Source: Acanthochromis polyacanthus (Eukaryota; Chordata; Actinopteri; Pomacentridae). From it: 64,000 nt of DNA. The notes under the pieces were generated by a model. The model worked only from the letters and a program-made list of their open reading frames with translations, did not search any database and was not told the origin of the DNA. Position 1 is the stretch's first letter. The number at the start of each line of letters is the position of its first letter. This document shows, piece after piece, positions 8,936-19,577 of the stretch. The DNA is taken from contig NC_067134.1 of the NCBI RefSeq assembly GCF_021347895.1, positions 28,060,152 through 28,124,151 of the forward strand. The letters run 5' to 3'. The position numbers and the translations under genes are program-made.

Positions 8936-11167
8936 TGCCCAAATGATGCCACCCTTTCCTATATCTGCCCTCAGCCAAGGTGACTTTGTTTCACCTCCTC
9001 CTTATGCGACCGTAACAAAGAAAACATTCAGTCACGCTAACTAATCAAAATAACTCTCGTACAATTTAGCCGGTGGGTTCAGCAATTATGAGACAAGATG
9101 TTGAGAGAGATTATTGCATGTTCTGGACTGGATTGGCCTCTCCATGGCGGTTAAAGTCATTATTTAAATTGCCTGATGGAGTTAGCAGCTCAGTGCAGTT
9201 TAGAGTCCATCCAGATCAGATTCGCGCTCGGCCCTTGTTGCTGATGACTGATGTGGGATCACCTGCCTGATGCTGAAGCCTTCGGACAGGGAGAGGCAGA
9301 AGATGAGGCCTCCTAAGATGCAGAGCACGGATCCAGCCCAGCCGATGAAGAGAGCCGCCCCCAGCTCAAACCTGCAGAGAAACCACACCCATGGCTGCAC
9401 TTTCTTTAGTCTCAATCTGCTTTTAATCCCAAATACTTACTTCTGAGCAACAAAGAGCGGGTCGAAGAAGTCCGTGGTGATCCTGTGAGCGTAAATGGAG
9501 CAGGCAGTCAAGCAGCAGAAGCCTGTGGATCAGAACAAACGTTTCTACCTCACAACAAGAGAAATTCATCCCACAATGAGACCTAAAGTCCCAACATGCA
9601 GCTCAACGTTACCACAGAGGATGAAGTGGAAGCCCGACAGCACGGTCAGACGGGCCTTGGTGGTCTCTGAGCCTCCTATCTTTGTGCACTTCATTCCTAC
9701 TAAGGCCAGGACAGCGCCGAAGAAACCCAGACAGACGGCAGCAATCATCAGCCCCCGACACACCTGGATGTAGGCTAGAGGAGACGTCAGAGAGCTTTAA
9801 ACCGACTGTTTGGCCTTTAACGAGAGCAGTGGTTCATTCTGTAGAACGTCTGACGCCCGAAGAGGTGAAAAATCCAATATTCTAGATGGAACGGTGACTT
9901 CCTGACAACATGCAGTTATACTTTTTATTTTCCATGAAAACTCCCACTTCTATCCATGTGCTAACATAACTGTACAAGGGTTTTCTAACCATCAATGAGC
10001 CTTTCAACACCGTTAGCTAACACAATGTAGCATTAGAACACAGGAGTGATGGTTGCTGGAAATGTTCCTCTGTACCCCTATGGAGATATTCCATTAAACA
10101 TTTCCAGATAGAATAGTCATTTACCACATTAACTATGTCTACACTGGATTTATCATTCATTTAATGCTATCTTCATTGAAAAAAAACTGCCTTTCTTACA
10201 AAAAAAGGACATTTCTAAGTGACCATAAACGTTTGAATGGTCGTGCTCATGAATTGAAGTTGCTCTATATTAGTTAAAGTTGCTCTAAAGGAGTTGAAGT
10301 TGCGCTAGATTAGCTAAAGTTGCTCTATATTAAAGTTGCTGTAAGGGGTTGAAGTTGCTCTATATTAAAGTTGCTCTGTCAGTCAAAGTTGCTCAACGTT
10401 GGTTAAAGTTGAGCAGAAAGTTGAATTGAAAATCAGCAGTTTTCCACAGAATAAGTCCAGTATATCGACTGCAAATTTGCCTCAGATCTGTTTTAGATCA
10501 GAAAATCTGACCTTGCTGCGTATTTGCTGCTGGTGAGCTCAACAGAACCCTCGAGTTTTACACCTCAGAGTTGTCTTTTCAGGGTTCCGACCTCCAAAAT
10601 GAAAACTGCTGCTTCAAACCAAAGATCAGGAGGAAAACAACAGCTGAGGACTGGTGCCGTCTCCTCCGTGACAAACCGGTGAAGGGAAGCGACCTCTGAC
10701 TGTGTGACTTTCTCAGATTGCTTCATTGGGACACATTAGGAGCTCTTTTCCTAAAATGCGTCTTTCCTGGCCTTTAGCTTTAATGTGGTGGTTGTTTGTG
10801 GCCTGAAGCCAGAGTCAGAGGAGGAAATATCAAGTTCCAAATGCATTTATTTTTTTTACAATGGTGGTCATTCATCCAAGAACAACAGGTGCACGAATCC
10901 TCAGAAACACACCGTCAACATCCTCCTGTCTCACACATCACACTCACCGTCCAGAGCCAGCATCGATGGAAAGTCCTTGCAGTTGGACACGCCGGTGGAA
11001 TCGGTCACACACGTTTTCCACAGGTTGGACCAGAAGGTGGCCGTGGTGATGACCGTCCCATCCACAGAGGACACCTTCCAGTAGTCTGTCGGCAGAGTGG
11101 ACGACACCAGGATCCACCCGGAGACGGTCAGGAGGAACGCTACGATCTCTGTTGCCATGTTGCCCAT
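7964..11167 (-). CDS. cldn10b: Claudin-10b-like tight-junction protein, complete five-exon gene
   Basis: Four-pass tight-junction protein. Claudin-10 proteins form paracellular ion-selective pores; the 10b isoform is known as a cation pore in mammals. Exons on the minus strand: 10948-11167, 9613-9774, 9441-9522, 9267-9371, 7964-8093; phases 1, 1, 2, 2 all agree and give 232 aa (human claudin-10b is about 228). Visible features are TM1 (residues 7-24), first extracellular loop with W30, NLW 48-50, C53 and C63, TM2 (RGLMIAAVCLGFFG), TM3, TM4 (ELGAALFIGWAGS) and a tail ending NAYV, a PDZ-binding end. ATG 11167 has purine at -3 and G at +4; Met4 is an alternative start. Intron 4 appears to use a GC donor. 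It is divergent to abcc4. The exact fish paralogue letter is uncertain. Confidence 0.93.
8215..8770. repeat. T-rich low-complexity tract (ATTTTTACTGT units)
   Basis: Lies in intron 1172 bp downstream path of... the claudin's 4th intron: a decayed array of roughly 10-12 bp units such as 'tatttttactgt'. The tract is flanked by pieces of the 'caaaagtttggggtcactta' miniature element (about 8168-8225 and 8766-8890), so it is probably the expanded core of that element. ORFs here are compositional artefacts. Confidence 0.75.
8894..8936 (+). repeat. (CTTT)n microsatellite
   Basis: About ten uninterrupted CTTT units. Confidence 0.97.
9267..9371 (-). CDS. cldn10b: cldn10b-like exon 4
   Basis: Acceptor ctctgcag, then FELGAALFIGWAGS (TM4). 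To keep the phase-2 junction required by exon 5, the exon must end ATCAG|GCAGGT, a GC rather than GT donor. Reading on through the nearby GTGATC instead ends in a short unrelated tail. Confidence 0.88.
9441..9522 (-). CDS. cldn10b: cldn10b-like exon 3
   Basis: Encodes end of TM3 and the second extracellular loop (ITTDFFDPLF). Acceptor ccacag, donor AA|GTAAGT, phase 2; 82 nt. Confidence 0.95.
9613..9774 (-). CDS. cldn10b: cldn10b-like exon 2
   Basis: Acceptor tcctctag; starts by completing Ala74, then YIQVCRGLM, TM2 and the GMKCTKIGGS intracellular loop. Ends TGTG|GTAACG, phase 1; 162 nt. Confidence 0.95.
9930..10245. mobile_element. Miniature element related to 937, 8766 and 14488 copies
   Basis: Contains 'catgtgctaacataactg', 'gggttttctaaccatcaatg', 'ggagtgatggttgctggaaa' and ends 'gtgaccataaacgtttgaat', the inverse of the 'ttcaaaagtttggggtcact' terminus at 8773. 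Non-coding; DNA-transposon type likely, superfamily not determined. Confidence 0.65.
10253..10420 (+). repeat. Imperfect minisatellite, AAGTTGCTCTATATT-type unit
   Basis: About nine variants of (T)AAAGTTGCTCTATATT / TTGAAGTTGCTCTAAAGG spaced 16-22 bp apart. Located in intron 1 of the cldn10b-like gene. Confidence 0.8.
10948..11167 (-). CDS. cldn10b: cldn10b-like exon 1
   Basis: Encodes residues 1-73 plus one base: TM1 and nearly the whole first extracellular loop, including the LPTDYWKVSS and CVTDSTGVSNC segments. Donor is G|GTGAGT. Confidence 0.95.
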
Positions 11168-11645
11168 TCTCCCTTGAGGCTCGGAGGTCTGGAATGGGAC
11201 GGAGGACAGATCTTTCCGTCAGGAGGTGGGAGGGTCGGTCCAGGACAGGCAGGTGCGTCAGCGTTGGCAGGTCTGCAGAGTTTAGCCTCTGCTTCACCTG
11301 CTCAGTGTTCAAACGTCCACGTCTGGGAAGCAGAGCTCTCAAAGACACACCATTCACCGATGACGGTCAGCGGTGGTCGGCTGGGTGTCAGGTGCACACA
11401 CAAGACATCACTCCACACGGTGTGTTCAGGGTCTGCAGCAGGAGGAAGTCTTTAATTGAAAGGATCTGAAAAGTCTCTCTCCACAAGATGAGGAGCAGAG
11501 ATAGAGGAGAAGTCTGATGGACAGGATGAAGGAATGAAGGGTTTGGTGCTGATGTTCACTGTAGCTCAGTTCAAAAAGGTTTCAGTTTGTAGCAGCTGAT
11601 TACAGTCCTGTACACGAAGTTTGATCTCAGTTTTCAATCCTAAAA
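11168..11645. other. 5' flank of the cldn10b-like gene (probable promoter/5' UTR), no specific elements supported
   Basis: Directly upstream of the claudin start codon on the minus strand. No TATA box that I would defend. Confidence 0.35.
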
Positions 11646-12466
11646 TGAACCCTCGTGTCATCCCGCAGGTCAAACCGACCCGTTTTAAAGTTTGAAAATG
11701 TGGAGAAAAAGAAATATTTTCACAGGGAAACTTCTGATGTCCACATTTTCAACATTTCTGGGAAATCTTTGAACATTTTTAGGTGGAAAAAAAAGAAATG
11801 TTCAAAATGTTTCTTAAGAACATTGAGTTTTTTTTTTGAGTTTATTTCGAGCTTTTACAAGGTAAAGTTTATACGTGTTGTGAACAGTACTTTGGCAGTT
11901 TTTCTACTATTTCAAGATGTGTTGATACAATTTCTTTGATCAGCATAAACATATCAAACATGTTATACAAAAAGAAAAAAAAAGAAAAAAAAAAAAAAAG
12001 AAGAAATCCCACACAAAAAAGAAAAACAAAAAGCTCGAAAGGGAGTGGGGAGAAGTAAAACTTATTAAGCTCCCACCCCCTCTACACCAATATTTACAAG
12101 CTGCATGCAATGTCTTTTCTCAGATACATCATCATTCACAAAGAAGTCAATTTCTCTGGATTTTGGTTGATTTTTTTGTGAATGTTCATCAAGAAAATAT
12201 TAGTTTTACCGACATATATATAATCACTTTAGGTATTTTTAGGATTTTTTTGGGGAAGGTCTATACTCATTTTTTTGATGATATTTTGACAAGAATTTTC
12301 TTGCTACATTTGGGTTATTTTTTTTTAAATAAAACTTTGAGGGTAAATTTTTAAGGAATTGCTGGAATTTTCTTGCTGAAGATTTTGCAAATTTTCTGAA
12401 ATTTGGGGATTTTTTTTTGCAAAATTTTTTTAATTTTTTTTCAGACAAGGAAACGATATTTTTCGG
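11646..12466. mobile_element. piggyBac-like miniature element (AACCCTCGTG terminus) interrupted by a LINE 3' fragment
   Basis: Left end 'gaaccctcgtgtcatcc', then 'agtttgaaaatgtgg' and long AT-rich stretches rich in 'ggaaattttctt'-like motifs, as in copies at 18903, 52815, 61610 and 63440. The middle (about 11827-12120, minus strand) carries a poly-A/AAAGA stretch and the 'gggagcttaataagtttt' 3' end typical of a fish LINE. The right terminus is decayed. Confidence 0.65.
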
Positions 12467-14455
12467 TTAATGCTCCTTTTCTGAGTTTGATTCATATAAT
12501 CTGTTGCTTTGCAGCATTATAGCGCCATCAGGAGGCAGAAATGAGAAACAGTTTAGGTTTACTTTGTGATCAAAACAACTTAACCACCACAACACACAAA
12601 ATAAAATGGGGACTATTAAGGAAGGAGGTTTATTTATATAACATTTATACATAAAAATATGTTAAAGTTGTGGCAGAGCATCAACGATAGGGTTCAAGCA
12701 AGCCTAAAGCTGCTGACTGACATTCTACTGCGTAATGTTCAACATCTTCTCTGTCATTCGTTCATAATGTGCCTTCATAGCTGATGTAAGAAAATCACTA
12801 CAAGTAAACACTCCACAGATGAAAATGTTCTTTCCTGTCCACAGACTCACATTGCAAAAGCAGAAAATCTACAGAAAAATGTACAATAAATATGTGAAAT
12901 GATGATTTAGTTGCAAACGGGACACAGTTTGTTAAAAATGTGAAATCTTCTGCTTTGTCTGGATGTGAGAATGTGACAGAAAAGACATTGTGAGGTCTGG
13001 ATGGTCGTCAGATGAGGAGCTGACCAGACGTTCTTTTAGCTCCACCAAGTGACAGAAAAGAGAAACACATTCAGACCTTTTCTCCTTCCTCTGCTGAACT
13101 GATGAGGAGAATCATGATGTGACTTTCTTCCTTTTTTTCACTGACACACATTGGGCATTGGGTTGTGTGACACTGGATTTAAATGCCGGCTTATTGGTCC
13201 AGACTGAAATATCTCAGACCTTTTGGATGAATTGCCATAAATGTTGTGATTATTGTGCATGATCCCTCTGTTTGCCATCCAGCAGCACCATCCGATCAAA
13301 ATGTTATTTGTCTACCTCCATATTTCCTGCCTTCTTCATCATCATCTCTGTCAACTATTATGCAAAAACAAATGTGAGAAAAGTGGATTTTTTTGGTCTG
13401 AAATGTAGTAAAGTAGCTGTAACTGGAATTGTACTTCTAATCTACTGCTGCCTAATCCTGTCTTCTATTTTATGAATCATTATTTATTCAGCCTTTACTT
13501 CCATGTGTCTCACTTTCTAACTTTTTAAAATTGAATGTGTTTTTAAATTGGTATTGGAGCCCTTTATCTTCTCACTTACTGTTTTGGTTCAGATCATGAG
13601 CTTTGTAATCCAGTGGGCGTGGCTTAGCCGTTACTGTAGGATGATGCAATATGCTGTCATAAATATCCTTTCACAGCAAACAGGCTGAAGCAGGAAAACA
13701 CTGAACAAAAACACGCCTTCCTGGAAGATAGAAAAATCCTTTCCTGGACAGACGAGCTAATTGGATGCTAAATGGTTTCCTTTGTGTCTCAGAGCAGCTG
13801 TTTTAAGGACAGGATGAACTTTGAACGATGAGTCAGGGAGGGGAGAGGGTGAGTCAGCAGAAAAAACAGAATGGTGAAAGAAAATGAAAGTGTTGTTGAA
13901 AAGGCAGAACAAAAAAAATATGACATGTTGAAAGAAGTAAAAAGATCATGAATCAGGTGATTATGAATGATCCTGTTAATCTCAGCCTGTTTTTTGGGTT
14001 AATTGTTTTATTACAGGGATTACCAATAAAAGATTAGCCGCAGTCGGAGAAAGAGGGATTGTTTCCGGGATTTATTTCCCAGAGACATTCTGTGGAAACC
14101 GGAACACTCCTGTTTGTGCTGTAATTTGCCCCACTTCTGTCGGGACAGTTTCTGGAGTCGTAAAACAAGCTCAGGTTCTCGCTGCCACAGCAGGCATCCC
14201 AGGAAAACTAGACCCAGGAGTCTCACTGTACACAGACACGAGATGCTCAAAGTGCTGTCATGTGTTCTCTTGATAGCTGAAGCTGTTCTGTTGCGTTTCC
14301 ATGGCTGCTGTTGCTGGGCGATCTCAGAGGGAACCCTAATCCTGTAACCTGCTAATGGAAGAGGAGCAGCTGGAGCAGGCTGTTTTCTGTGTTAACCTGC
14401 TCAGTCATCTCACATAGCCTTTGACCTGGCTGGAAAAAAGGGCAATTTCAAAGTT
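12467..14455. other. Intergenic DNA, nothing recognised
   Basis: No exon with splice signals and no clear repeat termini. 13190-13350 may be an old dispersed repeat, but I could not anchor it to another copy in this window. Confidence 0.4.
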
Positions 14456-14462
14456 TATACGG

Positions 14463-14484
14463 ATAGACAGACAGACAGACAGAT
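14463..14484 (+). repeat. (GACA)n short microsatellite
   Basis: Tandem GACA units following GGATA. Confidence 0.85.
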
Positions 14485-14487
14485 ATA

Positions 14488-15495
14488 AAAAAATCCAGTG
14501 TAGACATTGTTAATGTGGTAAATGGTTAACCTTAAAAACCGAAACAGACTCCAAGGCATCGTCAAAATGTGCAGCAAAATTGTTGGCACTCCACTGACAC
14601 ATATGTCTGTCCTATAAAACTAGATCTTGGTCCTGTTTGACCCTGGTCACCTTCTTGCTTCTGAATTCAGGGTGCTTCCATCTAGATGTAGGTTCCAGGT
14701 GCCTAGATGTAGGACAGACAGATTTAAATAATCCCGGGTCCCATTGGCCTTCTTAATAATGAACGGTTTTTAACACAGTTTTTATAATGCACTTTGCTTT
14801 GTGGTCATTTTAACTTTGCTTGGGTTTCATCTTTATCTCTGTATCTTATTGCATTTTAATTGATTACTGTTATTACCACCTGGCAAAACTGCGTTTTCTG
14901 GAAGGTATTGTTTTCAGCTGCATGGTCTTGCTTGCTCGTTTGTCTATAACACTTTGGTTTCCGCGTGATAACTCCATAAAATATTGATGTAGCCTCACCA
15001 TTTTTGGTACACAGGTGTACCATAACAAGACACAGGTCAAGTTCGCATTTGGTGACCTTGACCTCAGTTTCAAGGTCACAGGGGTCATCTTTGTCGCCGG
15101 GCGGTCCAAGTTTGGTAAAACTTCTTGTTCTTGTTGTTTCTGTTGTGTCTTTTACTGTTGCGTATCGCATTTTATTGTGCTGGATTGTTTGTTGTTTTTG
15201 CTGCTGGCTGCACCAAAAATTGCCCCACGGGGACAATAAAGATTTCTTGACTTCTTGACTTGACTATTCTGGCTGGAAATGTTTCATGGAATATCTCCAT
15301 AGGGGTACAGAGGAACATTTCCAGCAACCATCACTCCTGTGTTCTAATGCTACGTTGTGTTAGCTAATGGTGCTGAAAGGCTCATTGATGATTAGAAAAC
15401 CCTTGTACAGTTATGTTAGAACATGGATAAAAGGGGGAGTTTATCTGGAAAACATGGAATTATCTGGATGAACCCAAACTTTTGAACAGTAGTGC
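14488..15495 (-). mobile_element. Miniature element (9930 family) split by a LINE 3' insertion
   Basis: Reverse-oriented halves of the 9930 element lie at 14488-14535 ('gtagacattgttaatgtggt') and 15265-15495 ('gaacatttccagcaaccatc' ... 'caaacttttgaacagtagtg'). The intervening 14536-15264 is foreign sequence. Confidence 0.75.
14536..15264 (+). mobile_element. LINE 3'-end fragment
   Basis: Begins with RLQGIVKMCSKIVGTPLTHM, which resembles the conserved region after the reverse transcriptase in fish non-LTR elements. It continues through stops into a 3' UTR and ends 'ggggacaataaagatttctt' with short repeats. 5'-truncated and dead. Confidence 0.65.
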
Positions 15496-15854
15496 AAGTA
15501 TTTTATCCCCAAAACAAGCCAGGACCTACGTAAAACTTGAAAAAACAGGACCAAAACAGTGAGTTTGTGATAATTCATGACTTCTCTTTATTAAGCAATC
15601 TGTTTTCATGCTGTTAGTAAAGCTGAAAAGTAAAACAGGCCGTATCATTTGTTTTGTTAGGGTCTTTCTGTTTTACCAAATCGTTCTGATGTTAGTAACA
15701 AATGTCCCTGGATCCTGGATTACATTCTAGTTAACAACCAAATACTCACAGCCATGCCAAATTTAGCTTTTTACTTCATTTTTATTTGACCAAAAGGTTT
15801 CTTCTGACTAAAACTTAGCTAACTCAGTGACAAACAGATAAAAGACGTCGTGTC

Positions 15855-16260
15855 ACCATGACTCTGGCTTTCAGTTCCTCCACAGATTCTGGGTGGGATG
15901 GACTCCAAACTGTGGGTGTTGTTTTCTGTGGACCATTTCTTCACTGCTTTGAAGTAGTTTCAGATCCTTGTCTTGCGGGAAGGTCCGGTGCTGACCAAGT
16001 TGTCCTCCACAATCTTCATGTCATCTTCTTTTCTCGTGATGTTGTTTACTTGGCCAGAAAACATTAAACCAAAGCACTATATTCCCATCATCATGTTTAA
16101 CTGTGAGGATGGTGTTCTGGAGACGACCAGGAACACCGTCTTTCTTTCATCCTTCTGTCCAGACTCACTTCTTGGCCTCTCTTGCTGATGCAGGTTGTAC
16201 CATTGGCTTCAACCATTGAGATAATTCACAGTGTAGAACTCCTGGTGCTTTTTGATAATC
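15855..16260 (-). mobile_element. Possible decayed Tc1-like transposase fragment
   Basis: On the minus strand, in broken frames, there are KAVKKWSTENN and PESVEELKARV, which resemble the Tc1 'KWL...SPDLNPIE-LW-ELK' region. Weak; frameshifts and stops are present. Confidence 0.4.
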
Positions 16261-16283
16261 TTCTATCTGTGACCACTGGAACT

Positions 16284-17193
16284 TTAACCCTTAAAAAGCC
16301 GGGACCGAGTACACTCGTTCACGCTTACTCATTCACACAGCCGAAACCGAACATTCTCGGCTCAACACGTGTGACTTGTTTATGATTGCTAATTACCATA
16401 AAATATGCACACACCCGTATGTTTGGTAAGATACAAACATTGGCCCCAAATTTGCTTATTTCAAAGCCGTATGAGCAGAGGTGGACAGAGTAGCCAAAAA
16501 ATCGTACTCAAGTAAGAGTAATGTTACTTCAGAATAATATTGCTCAAGTAGAAGTAAAAAGTAGTCATTCAAAAAATTACTCAAGTAAGAGTAAAAAGTA
16601 TTTGGTGGAAAGACTACTGAAGTACTGAAAGTACTGAGTAACTGTTTGACTGTAATGTCTGATTTATATCTTTAGAAATGATGTGATCAGACAGACAGAA
16701 ATTTAAAATAATGTGCAAATTCTGGTGTTTCCAAATAATAAAATAAAAAATAGCAAAATTAAATAACATCTTTAAAAAATGACGAGTTCAGGCACAAGAA
16801 ACACAAATTTCCAAATCTTGGTTTTTCATAGCATACAGCCAGTCAAACAGTTACTCAGGACTTTCACTACTTGAGTCTTTCCACCAAATACTTTTTACTC
16901 TTACTTGAGTAATTTTTCAATGACTACTTTTTACTTCTACTTGAGCAATATTATTCTGAAGTAACATTACTCTTACTTGAGTACGATTTTTTGGCTACTC
17001 TGTCCACCTCTGCGTATGAGCCGTTATAACGAAGCCGCAATTACGAAGCTCTTACCGGGGCCACGTACCGGCCGAAATTCAACATGACGAACATTTACGA
17101 CAGTGCGACCTCGCAAGACTTGATCGATATTTTTATGGATTAGGTGGTTTTAGTTTATGTACTTCTCCAGAAACACGGCCCTGTAAGGGTTAA
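16284..17193. mobile_element. TTAA-flanked (piggyBac-type) miniature element hosting a nested foldback element
   Basis: Ends are TTAACCCTTA (16284) and TAAGGGTTAA (17193), i.e. a TTAA target duplication with short inverted termini, the piggyBac signature. A separate element is inserted at 16476-17012. Confidence 0.75.
16476..17012. mobile_element. hAT-type foldback miniature element with perfect 8-bp target duplication
   Basis: Starts CAGAGGTGGACAGAGTAGCC and ends in the exact inverse. Arms of roughly 170 bp ('ctcaagtaagagtaatgtta' and reverse) bracket an AT-rich loop. The duplication CGTATGAG occurs at 16468-16475 and 17013-17020. Confidence 0.93.
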
Positions 17194-17371
17194 AACAGTT
17201 GGACATGAATTTGTAGCTCATTCCTTCTTTGTTTTCTTTATAGAGATTGCAGCTCTCTCCCAGTGATAATCTGGTTTCAGACATGACTTTACCACTGACT
17301 AGTAACTGGAGAACCACAGCATCATCTGTTATCAGCTTATTGTGAATTAGAACAGTCTAGAACAAACTGAT

Positions 17372-17633
17372 TTCAGCTCAGAGGCCACACAGACCAGTTT
17401 AATCTCAGGTGGACCAGTAACTCCACATTTTTTCCTTTTAGTGTAAAAAAAAGTACCTTCTGAAACTTTCCTTTTAACATAACATTAGATAATAAAGCAT
17501 TATTGTCTTTATACAACTTGTCAAGATCTAGAAAGGATTTAAAATTTTCAGTTTTACAAATTGACAATCAGCAGTTAATTGGACCCTCTGGAGGACCGAT
17601 TTTGGCCCGCGGGCCTCATGTTGGACACCCCCG
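17372..17633. repeat. CAGGGGTGTC-family miniature element, truncated copy
   Basis: Contains 'ggaccctctggaggaccg' and the terminus 'catgttggacacccc'. The TTTGTC core is missing. Confidence 0.7.
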
Positions 17634-17705
17634 CTCTGTTGAGGATCATTTTGAAGATCTGCCATTACCTCAAGTCTGAGCTCCTGCAGCTCTCATTACA
17701 TAGAG

Positions 17706-18495
17706 CAGGGGTGTCAAACATGCCGCCCTATTCGGCCTTTGTAAAGTCCTCACATTTTTGTCATATTTTGTCTTGTGTTTGTTGTTTTTTTTGTCTGACT
17801 TTTGTCATTTTGTGTTTTGCTTTATTCAATGTTTTGTATCGTTTTTGTCTTTCTGTGTCATGTGTGTAATTTTTATGTCTCGTTTTTGTTTTTTCTTGTG
17901 TCATTAGTCTCGTATTTTGTCTTTTTATGTTGGATTTTTGTAATATTTTGTCTTGTTTTTGTTGTTTTTTTTGTCTGACTTTTGTCATTTTGTGTTTTGC
18001 TTTATTCAATGTTTTGTATCGTTTTGTCTTTCTGTGTCATGTGTGTAATTTTTATGTCTCGTTTTTGTTTTTTCTTGTGTCATTTGTCTCGTATTTTGTC
18101 TTTTTGTGTTGGATTTTTGTAATATTTTGTCTTGTTTTTGTTGGTTTTTTTTTCTTTTTTGTCTGACTTTTTTAGTTTTGATCATAAAGTAAAACACTCT
18201 ATCAATTAGTTCCAGATATCTGTGAATAAATGTTGTGTTCCTTTGTATAGACACTGTGATCTAGAGGCCTCATATTGCTAAAACTGACCTTATTTTCCTT
18301 AAAACATTTCAGGTTGTTCATGATGTTTTGTAAAAAGATAATTCCTTTAATGTGAACATTTTCAGAATGGACTTTTTTGCACTAAAACAGAGGAAACATT
18401 AGGAGTTGTGGTTACTATGCTGTGATTTTACTGGTCACTGGAGATCACACTGGGCTGAATTTGGCCCCTAAACTAAGATAAGTTTGACACCTCTG
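17706..18495. mobile_element. CAGGGGTGTC-family miniature element
   Basis: Starts CAGGGGTGTCAAACATG and ends GTTTGACACCTCTG. The core carries two near-identical ~180-bp tandem units (17745-17925 and 17926-18110) made of TTTTGTC motifs. Confidence 0.8.
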
Positions 18496-18680
18496 CATTA
18501 GAGTCTTGTAATTCCCATTCTGTCCAGCAGGTGGTTCAGAGCAGCAGTGAGCCTTCATCTCTCCCCTGAACTGACCTCCCTCAGCATAAAGTTGATTTTA
18601 AGCTTTGTTTTCTTCGTTTATAAAGCGGTGTCTGGTTTGGCAGCAGCCTTCATCTCAGATCTTAGCAGCCCACTGTGCCT

Positions 18681-19577
18681 CACTGGAAAAAATGCCCCTC
18701 TCCAAACAAGGAAAAATAATCTTATTTCAAGGAACTTTTACCTTGAAATAAGTGAAAAAAATCTGCCAATAGAACAAGTGAAAAAATGGCTTGGTAAGAT
18801 TTCTAGAAATAAGATACGATATTTAGAAAATTAAAATCTCAAAATTAGCTGGGAAAACTTATTTTAAGCTCTATTTTACCAGGATTGTCCAGCTTAAGTG
18901 TCTTATCCCTCCAGTTGTCCTCATTTACGGCACCAAAAAACATTGTTTCCTTGTCTGAAAAAAATCAAAAATTCAGCAAAAAAATTCCACAAATTTATTT
19001 TAAAAAAACTGCAAAATCTTCAGGAAGAAAATTCCTTAAAAAATTCCCTTAAAAATATATTTTTTTTAAAAAAATCCCCAAATTTGGCAAGATATAAAAA
19101 TTAGAATAATATAAAAGTTATAAATATTTTCAAAAGTCAATAAGAATCTTCCAAAAAATCCGAAAAATATCTAAAGTGATTACATATATATTAGTAAAGC
19201 TTCTATTTTCTTTAAGAACACTCAGAAAAAAAAAACTTTTTTCTCAATATTTCTTTATTTCCACCAAAAAATGTTCAAAAATTTCCCCAAAAAATTTAAA
19301 AATGTGGAAGTTATTACTGTGAAAATATATTTTTTTCCACATTTTTAAACTTTAAAACAGGTTAATTTGACCCACAGGACGACGCGAGGGTTAAAACAAG
19401 ATGATTTCAAGATTGTTTGACTTAACAAGATATTTAAGAGGCATTGTCTTAAAACAAGTCCCTCCATCTGCTGAGATGTCATTTGTTGAGTGAATTTATC
19501 TTAAATCAAGTGGGATGAGATGTTTTGACTAAAAGAAAGAGAAGCATGACTTGGTAAGATTTACAGTTTTTGCAGTG
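18681..19577. mobile_element. Composite element: CACTGG/CAGTG-terminated repeat carrying a piggyBac-like insert, copy 1
   Basis: Outer repeat runs from 'cactggaaaaaatgcccc' to 'cagtttttgcagtg' and includes 'aaggaacttttaccttgaaa'. The inner element occupies 18903-19394. The same nesting recurs at 61428-62240. Confidence 0.8.
18903..19394. mobile_element. piggyBac-like miniature element inside composite copy 1
   Basis: From TTAT(decayed TTAA)CCCTCCAGTTGTCCTC to GACGACGCGAGGGTTAA. AT-rich core without coding capacity. Confidence 0.8.

Noticed and set aside
10796..11455. 219-codon plus-strand ORF
   Set aside because: It is the antisense shadow of claudin exon 1 and its promoter region.
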